Source: Cephalothrix spiralis (Eukaryota; Nemertea; Palaeonemertea; Archinemertea; Cephalotrichidae). Taken from it: a DNA stretch of 11,185 nt. Below, one piece after another: positions 9,701 through 11,185 of this stretch. The stretch's first letter is position 1. Each line of letters opens with the position of its first letter. The stretch covers positions 1 to 11,185 of the forward strand of contig JAUCNG010379370.1 of the NCBI GenBank assembly GCA_032353305.1. Reading direction: 5' to 3'. Below the pieces are notes generated by a model that was not told the origin of the DNA, did no database searches, and saw nothing but the letters and a program-made list of their open reading frames with translations. A program made the position numbers and the translations under genes.

Positions 9701-10131
9701 ACTATTGGCATAGTCTTGCAAGTTACAACTATCATTCGCATAATAACAAATCACATTTTAAAGAAAATAGGGTGTTCATGAACACAGATATTTCATCATA
9801 TAAGTATAAAACTTCAGGGCCCGTATTCAACAATCGACTTAAGACAAAATATTGGTATTATCCTATTTAATTAGTATGGCTTAAGTTTTAAGTCGAATAC
9901 GGGCCTGGTACTTTAAAAAAAAAAATTAGGAACATTGTGTATTTTATTTTTTTTCAGCCATTAAATTCATTTCCTCGTCAAAAGAATAATACAGTAGTTG
10001 TCAGTTGCCATGAAGACAAGTCTCTTTACCAACCTGCTGCAAAAACAGGAATATGTATTGTTAATTCTGAATTTATTTTAACGGGAATTTTACAACAAAA
10101 AATTGACTTTGATAGCTATGCTATTAGCTAG
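632..10131 (+). CDS. MDC1: MDC1-like protein, C-terminal tandem BRCT domains (partial, 5 exons)
   Basis: Joining 632-790, 2381-2480, 6365-6520, 8574-8599 and 9958-10131 gives one open frame of 204 residues ending in TAG; every border is GT..AG. Residue numbers count from the first codon seen. BRCT1 (about 15-80) has the beta1 motif LLFTG, THLITDK, VRRTIKFL and a classical DW-x3-C (W75, C79). BRCT2 (about 119-204) has LLEGYSIYV-like strand MLEGYSIYV, a Gly-Gly turn (145-146), VVVSCHED and NSEFILTGIL, with Phe replacing the usual Trp as in human MDC1. In human MDC1 this pair binds the phosphorylated tail of H2AX at DNA breaks in chromatin and recruits repair factors; counterparts of the human phosphate contacts Thr1898, Gly1899 and Lys1936 and of the carboxylate contact Arg1933 are T20, G21, K59 and R56. 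PAXIP1/PTIP is the main alternative, but RRTIKFLC, LEGYSIYVT and the PxPxxM spacer fit MDC1 better. The N-terminal part (FHA and repeat regions in vertebrates) lies upstream of the window. Ortholog identity is from recall. Confidence 0.85.
801..1206. mobile_element. MITE-like element with ~68-bp terminal inverted repeats
   Basis: The left arm (801-869) contains ACCGGATAAATCGCGGGT and GTTGATGGAAACGCATA. The right arm (1140-1206) read on the opposite strand contains ACCGGATAGATCGCAGGT and GTTGATCGAAACGCATA. I estimate roughly 70-75% identity over the arms. The core of about 270 bp has no open frame, which fits a non-autonomous DNA transposon. The boundaries are approximate and no target-site duplication could be fixed. 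The right side also repeats ATGCGTTTCG twice at a 22-bp spacing (1120s and 1140s). Confidence 0.6.
1632..1684. repeat. Perfect 15-bp hairpin flanked by 9-bp direct repeats
   Basis: CAGTGTTATATCAAT (1640-1654) pairs perfectly with ATTGATATAACACTG (1662-1676) around a 7-nt loop. GGTGTTATC occurs at 1632-1640 and again at 1676-1684, each sharing its inner base with the hairpin end. The arrangement resembles a very short fold-back insertion with duplicated target, but it may also be a locally evolved repeat. Confidence 0.75.
2153..2210 (+). repeat. AT-rich tandem repeat, ~21-bp unit
   Basis: Units of the form CTAATTATATAATTCATAACA and CTAATATATAATTCATATCA follow one another, with a third degenerate unit beginning TAGTATATAATAAAT. 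It is a simple intronic minisatellite of about 2.5 copies. Confidence 0.55.
2381..2480 (+). CDS. MDC1: MDC1-like exon b: second half of BRCT1
   Basis: The exon follows the acceptor TAATTTTCAG and ends at ATTG|GTAAGT. It has 100 nt: 33 codons plus one base, leaving phase 1. It encodes VRRTIKFLC and then LPIVSPDWIQKC. This is the alpha2 helix with the Arg and Lys that in human MDC1 contact the H2AX C-terminal carboxylate and the phosphoserine, followed by the beta4 strand and the conserved BRCT Trp-x3-Cys. The preceding exon ends in phase 0, so the residues K|V meet cleanly, as in human LVTDR-IRRTVKFL. The donor GGTAAGTG is close to consensus. Confidence 0.87.
2607..3239. mobile_element. Giant fold-back (palindromic) element 1
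   Basis: Nearly the whole 633 bp is one inverted repeat: the left arm 2607-2922 pairs with 2936-3239 around a 13-nt loop. The outer ends are AGTGAAAATAATAGAGTTCC and its complement; near the loop GACCTAAAACTAGCC pairs with GGCTAGTTTTAGGTC, and GATATAAGC with GCTTATATC. Arm identity is high by eye with a few indels, the largest in the left arm around 2776-2820 where extra TGCGC-rich sequence is present. There is no open frame of substance, so it is a non-autonomous fold-back element. ACTACAGAT occurs at 2581-2589 and 3237-3245 and may be a target duplication. Confidence 0.85.
2776..2787. promoter_or_regulatory. NRF1-type palindrome TGCGCATGCGCG
   Basis: The sequence matches the known NRF1 consensus YGCGCAYGCGCR exactly. 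It lies in the left arm of fold-back element 1 and is missing from the right arm. There is no promoter context; functional relevance is unproven and it may be a chance product of the repeat. Confidence 0.25.
3440..3715. repeat. Decayed fold-back-like repeat block
   Basis: AAACCCAT then TTTGGAAAGC at about 3470-3490 is mirrored on the opposite strand by AAACCCATT and TTTGGAAAGC (about 3650-3682). Flanking sequence also aligns loosely, with ATGACGTAAT against the complement of TATGACGTCT. The centre is near 3571. In addition CCAAAATTGC with a following GGC core recurs in direct orientation at about 3349 and 3532. Both arms are strongly diverged, so this is an old copy or a composite of repeats. 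Boundaries are rough. Confidence 0.4.
3840..4330. repeat. Anonymous repeat-like block with G9 run and AGGCCGT repeats
   Basis: It contains a GC-richer segment (GAGGCTGCAGCCTCCGGCCC near 3861-3880, itself partly palindromic), a run of nine G at 3950-3958, and AGGCCGT repeated three times between about 4110 and 4175. I recognise no protein in any frame. It looks like old transposon sequence, but I cannot assign a family. Confidence 0.3.
4760..5200. other. Less AT-rich anonymous block
   Basis: Base composition is visibly less AT-rich than the surroundings. It includes small hairpins: GGCCGCATT / AATGC-A-GGCC around GGCTAGT (4788-4813), and ATCATGC-TTC-GCGTGAT (about 4996-5012). The longest uninterrupted open frame of the window (122 codons, plus strand, 4827-5195) is here, but its product has no recognisable motif, so I read the block as dispersed repeat sequence, not as a gene. 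Confidence 0.35.
5429..6019. mobile_element. Giant fold-back (palindromic) element 2
   Basis: The 591-bp segment begins ATATATATCGGGTGTCGCGC and ends with the near-complement GCGCCACCCGATATATAT. Further matched pairs are TTTTGCCCG/CGGGCAAAA, CAATTTGCGCAACTAGGGT/ACCCTAGTTGCGCAAATTG, and AATAGAAAAGATGTT/AACAACTTTTCTATT near the loop (about 5703-5740). The arms differ by point changes and by a 16-bp tandem duplication on the right side. No open frame is present. Its sequence is unrelated to fold-back element 1. A flanking target duplication cannot be told apart from the TA-rich context. Confidence 0.85.
5951..5982 (+). repeat. Exact 16-bp tandem duplication in fold-back 2
   Basis: AGATACGACCTTGTAA is present twice in immediate succession (5951-5966, 5967-5982). 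The left arm has a single equivalent (TTACAAGGTCATATCTTAAAC region near 5466-5486). The duplication therefore arose after the palindrome formed. Confidence 0.85.
6074..6106. repeat. Mollusc-type hairpin repeat terminus
   Basis: AGCTCACTT (6074-6082), GGTAC, loop GAA, GTACC, then AAAAGTGAGCT (to 6106) form a hairpin with a two-base bulge. From memory, AGCTCAC...GTGAGCTTA hairpins followed by a GTCTGTC/CGTCC-like stretch mark a very common dispersed repeat of bivalve and gastropod genomes; here the following GTCTGTCTGTCACGCC (6131-6146) fits. The downstream limit of the repeat is uncertain, perhaps about 6275. Confidence 0.6.
6365..6520 (+). CDS. MDC1: MDC1-like exon c: inter-BRCT linker and start of BRCT2
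   Basis: The acceptor is TTCTTATTTCAG and the donor ACG|GTAAGA. It has 156 nt, entered in phase 1 (G from exon b + AT gives Asp) and left in phase 1. It encodes the lysine-rich inter-domain linker, including the segment KDKEAEKKHKFKLGTSLEDA, and the beta1 strand of BRCT2, MLEGYSIYVT, followed by VKPIPKDMN. Human MDC1 has a closely parallel segment (EKNFGFSLQDAL, then LLEGYEIYVTPGVQPPPPQM). In tandem BRCT proteins this linker packs against both repeats. The open frame runs 50 nt past the donor to a stop, but that tail belongs to a GCCGAT-rich repeat, not to the protein. Confidence 0.86.
6541..6625. repeat. GCCGAT-rich repeat fragment
   Basis: GCCGAT or its complement ATCGGC recurs at least four times, with GCCGA once more, including the hairpin TGCCGAT-AG-ATCGGCA (6582-6597). 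The left part starts CAGGGAACCG and the right part ends GGTTTCACCAAGG. CAGGG starts are frequent at hAT-type transposon ends, so this may be a hAT-derived end, but the family is not established. It begins about 20 nt after the exon c donor. Confidence 0.35.
6823..6887. repeat. Interrupted stem-loop
   Basis: TTGTCGTA (6823-6830) pairs with TACGACAA (6880-6887), and CAGCATC (6845-6851) with GATGCTG (6860-6866) around an 8-nt loop. AATTCCACG also occurs twice (6852-6860, 6868-6876). It is a small intronic secondary structure, possibly the remnant of a short repeat. Confidence 0.5.
7177..7884. mobile_element. ~708-bp element with terminal inverted repeats containing CRE palindromes
   Basis: The left arm (7177-7235) reads TGTGTCCC-A-ATATTATGG, AAAACAGCC, ATGACGTCATAT, GTGAC, TTAATTATGAAT. 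The right arm (7816-7884) carries the same blocks on the opposite strand, with a short AT insertion. The block ATATTATGGAAAACAGCC is identical in both arms. TGACGTCA, the perfect CRE/ATF consensus, is at 7207-7214 and 7845-7852. The interior has no transposase-like open frame, so it is a non-autonomous DNA element. I could not fix the exact ends or a target duplication. Confidence 0.65.
7734..7752 (+). other. tRNA-like D-arm/box A sequence (possible SINE fragment)
   Basis: TGTAGCTCAGTTGTTTAGA matches the 5' D-arm region and RNA polymerase III box A of many tRNAs and tRNA-derived SINEs. No box B (GGTTCGANNCC) follows within 60 nt and no complete cloverleaf can be formed, so this is not a tRNA gene. 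It sits inside the inverted-repeat element, so it may be a chance match or a SINE 5' scrap. Confidence 0.35.
8574..8599 (+). CDS. MDC1: MDC1-like microexon d (26 nt) of BRCT2
   Basis: A strong polypyrimidine tract ending CTTTTTTAG precedes AAATCATAC and the exon ends AAG|GTAAGG. It is entered in phase 1 (G + AA gives Glu) and left in phase 0. It encodes EIILAAGGK with the split Glu. This is the BRCT2 alpha1 end and Gly-Gly turn, parallel to human MDC1 GEIISCCGGT. It was found because exon c ends at the PxPxxM motif and exon e starts after the turn; this is the only segment between them that supplies the missing residues in the right phase with both splice sites. It is too short for ordinary ORF listing and would be missed easily. 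Confidence 0.83.
9566..9592 (+). repeat. (ATC)n microsatellite
   Basis: About nine trinucleotide units of ATC with one interruption (CCTC). Confidence 0.8.
9815..9907. mobile_element. 93-bp hairpin element, GGCCCGTATTC termini
   Basis: The left end is CAGGGCCCGTATTCAACAAT followed by CGACTTAAG; the right end complements as CAGGCCCGTATTCGACTTAA. ACTT flanks it on the left (9811-9814) and occurs again just right (9910-9913). Termini of the form GGCCCGTATTC..CTTAAG are, from memory, typical of small MITEs in marine invertebrates. It lies 50 nt upstream of the last exon, next to the polypyrimidine tract. Confidence 0.6.
9958..10131 (+). CDS. MDC1: MDC1-like terminal exon e: end of BRCT2 and stop
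   Basis: A long T-rich tract ending TTTTTTTTCAG precedes CCATTAAATTC. It is entered in phase 0 and gives 57 codons plus TAG at 10129-10131. The encoded part contains VVVSCHED (beta strand of BRCT2), GICIVNSEFILTGILQQ (beta4 and alpha3, with Phe where most BRCTs have Trp) and the short end DFDSYAIS. Human MDC1 has LSPEFLLTGVLKQ and then a slightly longer tail, so the invertebrate protein stops close to the fold boundary. The coding part of the gene ends here. No AATAAA or ATTAAA is seen between the stop and the window end; the variant AATATA at 10336-10341 is a weak candidate poly(A) signal. Confidence 0.87.
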   Translation, partial: PLNSFPRQKNNTVVVSCHEDKSLYQPAAKTGICIVNSEFILTGILQQKIDFDSYAIS

Positions 10132-10913
10132 CATATTTCAATGTATTACCAATTTTTAGATACACGTACGTCACTTTTAGAAGAAAAAACCCATTTGCAT
10201 TTAAAGAATTATAAATGAACTATGTTTTAGATTGTGAAGAATTTTACGAATTCGGCATATTATTTTTGTTAATACGGTAGGCCGTCTCTGATTATTGTAT
10301 AATTGTAAGATAGTACTGTTGTATATTTTTATAGAAATATATGGAAACCATTATGTACACTTGCGTCATCTCGTCTACCTGAGGGTGGTCCTAGCAAAAC
10401 AACAGAGGTTCGCTGGTAAGCATGTGTCTTTAATCGAGGGCCAAATCACGTTAGTTTAAGGCGTTCAGTAATCAATATGTATACAAAAACACTATCTTAT
10501 TTTGTAAATATGGCTTTTGAATAGGCCCGCGAACAGTTTGGACTGAGATGAAGTCCAAAATGTTCAAGGACCTATTCACAAACAATTTAGTTTAAATATA
10601 TCGAAGTTTTCACACATCTAGCGACATCTATTACCTAATCTTGAACTAAATTTAAATGTACAGTTTATACATAAAATTAGATAGGAAATGATAATATCAC
10701 GTTTCACTTGAAGCACAATTTGAGAAATACACGGAAAATTATAAAAGCTTTGTAAGCATTTCACTACTTACTTCCGATAATTTCATATTCATATGTTACT
10801 TTTGGAGCTTCCATCGGACTTAGCACTTAGTTCGACGGATGTAGGGCTGTAGGCGGGCAAATATTGGCCCGCTTGCCAGTATTGGTTCGCTACTTTAGAA
10901 ATAGGTAAAAAAT
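10132..10913 (+). other. 3' flank: presumed 3' UTR and intergenic sequence
   Basis: After the stop codon the sequence is AT-rich and has no recognisable coding content. The variant signal AATATA at 10336-10341 is followed within about 30 nt by TTGCGTCATCTCGTC; it is a weak cleavage candidate only. A hairpin lies at 10519-10577, and a short duplicated motif ATATTGGCCCGCTT / GTATTGGTTCGCTA at about 10861-10893. The minus-strand open frame 10789-11046 mostly overlaps the tandem repeat and is not believed. Confidence 0.5.
10519..10577. repeat. 59-nt regular hairpin
   Basis: GAATAGG (10519-10525) pairs with CCTATTC (10571-10577); after a symmetric 5-nt internal loop GAACAGTTTGGACT (10531-10544) pairs with AGTCCAAAATGTTC (10552-10565) with one mismatch, closing a 7-nt loop. 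It could be a small palindromic repeat. A small-RNA precursor is possible, but the stem is shorter than usual for an animal pre-miRNA. Confidence 0.7.
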
Positions 10914-11185
10914 ATTCTGATTGCGTGTGAACGCATAAGTGAAGCGCTGTTTGAAGAGAATCAGATATCTGATGTAATGCGGGAATTTGCTGATACGTTA
11001 TTTGAAGAAATGCGTGGAACCGCATTCTGATTGCGTGGGAACGCATTTAAGTGATGCGCTGTTTGAAGAGAATCAGATTATGATGTGTCTGATGTAATGC
11101 GGCAATATGCTGATACGTTGTTTGCAGAACTGCAAAGAACCGCATTGTGATTGCGTGTGAACGCATAAGTGATGCGCTGTTTGAA
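10914..11185 (+). repeat. Tandem repeat, 110-120 bp unit, truncated by window end
   Basis: Units begin with ATT(C/G)TGATTGCGTG at 10914, 11024 and 11144, giving lengths of 110 and 120 bp and a third partial copy of 42 bp. The common core is GAACGCATAAGTGA-GCGCTG, TTTGAAGAGAATCAGAT, TGATGTAATGCGG and GCTGATACGTT. The extra 10 bp of unit 2 comes from small insertions in the middle. Inside a unit, TGTTTGAAGAGAAT and TATTTGAAGAAATG resemble each other, so the unit may be an ancient dimer. It is satellite- or minisatellite-like and probably continues beyond the window. Confidence 0.85.

Larger units (their letters stand above)
8600..9957 (+). other. Intron d-e of the MDC1-like gene (1358 nt)
   Basis: It is bounded by GTAAGG and a long T tract with CAG. 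It includes a 9-bp stem CGCAGAGCT/AGCTCTGCG (9267-9275, 9307-9315), a (TCA)n-like microsatellite (9566-9592), the 14-bp palindrome GTGTTCATGAACAC (9772-9785) and the short hairpin element at 9815-9907. No coding segment was recognised. Confidence 0.8.

Noticed and set aside
9772-9785. 14-bp palindrome GTGTTCATGAACAC as a hormone-receptor type site
   Set aside because: It does not match a nuclear receptor inverted repeat with proper spacing; kept only as a palindrome.
632-10131. PAXIP1/PTIP as the identity of the gene
   Set aside because: PTIP's last BRCT pair is similar in plan, but the RRTIKFLC block, LEGYSIYVT and the PxPxxM-(N/G)-EII junction fit MDC1 better. I keep it as the main alternative.
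10789-11046. 85-codon minus-strand open frame over the tandem repeat
   Set aside because: It is a by-product of the repeat unit; the next unit does not keep the frame open and no domain is seen.
10914-11185. CRISPR array
   Set aside because: Units are 110-120 bp without alternation of short identical repeats and unique spacers, and the window is eukaryotic.

Overview
This is a eukaryotic genomic window, not a bacterial one. It is about two thirds A+T (judged by eye). Its only recognisable coding content is a series of short exons with GT..AG borders and pyrimidine-rich acceptors, separated by introns of 1.4 to 3.9 kb. A marine invertebrate, most likely a mollusc (bivalve or gastropod), is suggested by three things: the gene structure, the unusual abundance of the octamer TACATGTA, and a hairpin repeat of the TAGCTCAC...GTGAGCTTA type that I associate with mollusc genomes. 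This assignment is an inference from recall, not a database result.

The gene: five plus-strand exons (632-790, 2381-2480, 6365-6520, 8574-8599, 9958-10131) splice in one open frame. They encode the last 204 residues and the stop codon of a protein ending in tandem BRCT domains. The best family match is MDC1 (mediator of DNA damage checkpoint protein 1), the reader of phosphorylated histone H2AX at double-strand breaks. The residues that in human MDC1 hold the phosphoserine and the C-terminal carboxylate of gamma-H2AX (Thr-Gly, Arg and Lys) all have counterparts. One exon is only 26 nt long. The 5' part of the gene lies upstream of the window.

Layout: 1-631 is intron with an imperfect direct repeat. 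Intron 791-2380 holds a terminal-inverted-repeat element starting about 10 nt after the splice donor, plus a perfect 15-bp hairpin flanked by 9-bp direct repeats. Intron 2481-6364 is dominated by two giant fold-back palindromes (2607-3239 and 5429-6019), a more decayed fold-back-like block between them, and a mollusc-type hairpin repeat. Intron 6521-8573 carries a GCCGAT-rich cluster, a ~708-bp inverted-repeat element with a perfect TGACGTCA in each arm, and a tRNA-like box A sequence. Intron 8600-9957 holds a 93-bp hairpin element about 50 nt before the last exon. Downstream of the stop are a 59-nt hairpin and, at the window end, a tandem repeat of 110-120 bp units running off the edge.

Overall, the window is the conserved 3' end of one DNA-damage-response gene embedded in a dense set of non-autonomous, hairpin-forming repeats. 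No second gene, transposase, RNA gene or prokaryotic-type system could be supported.
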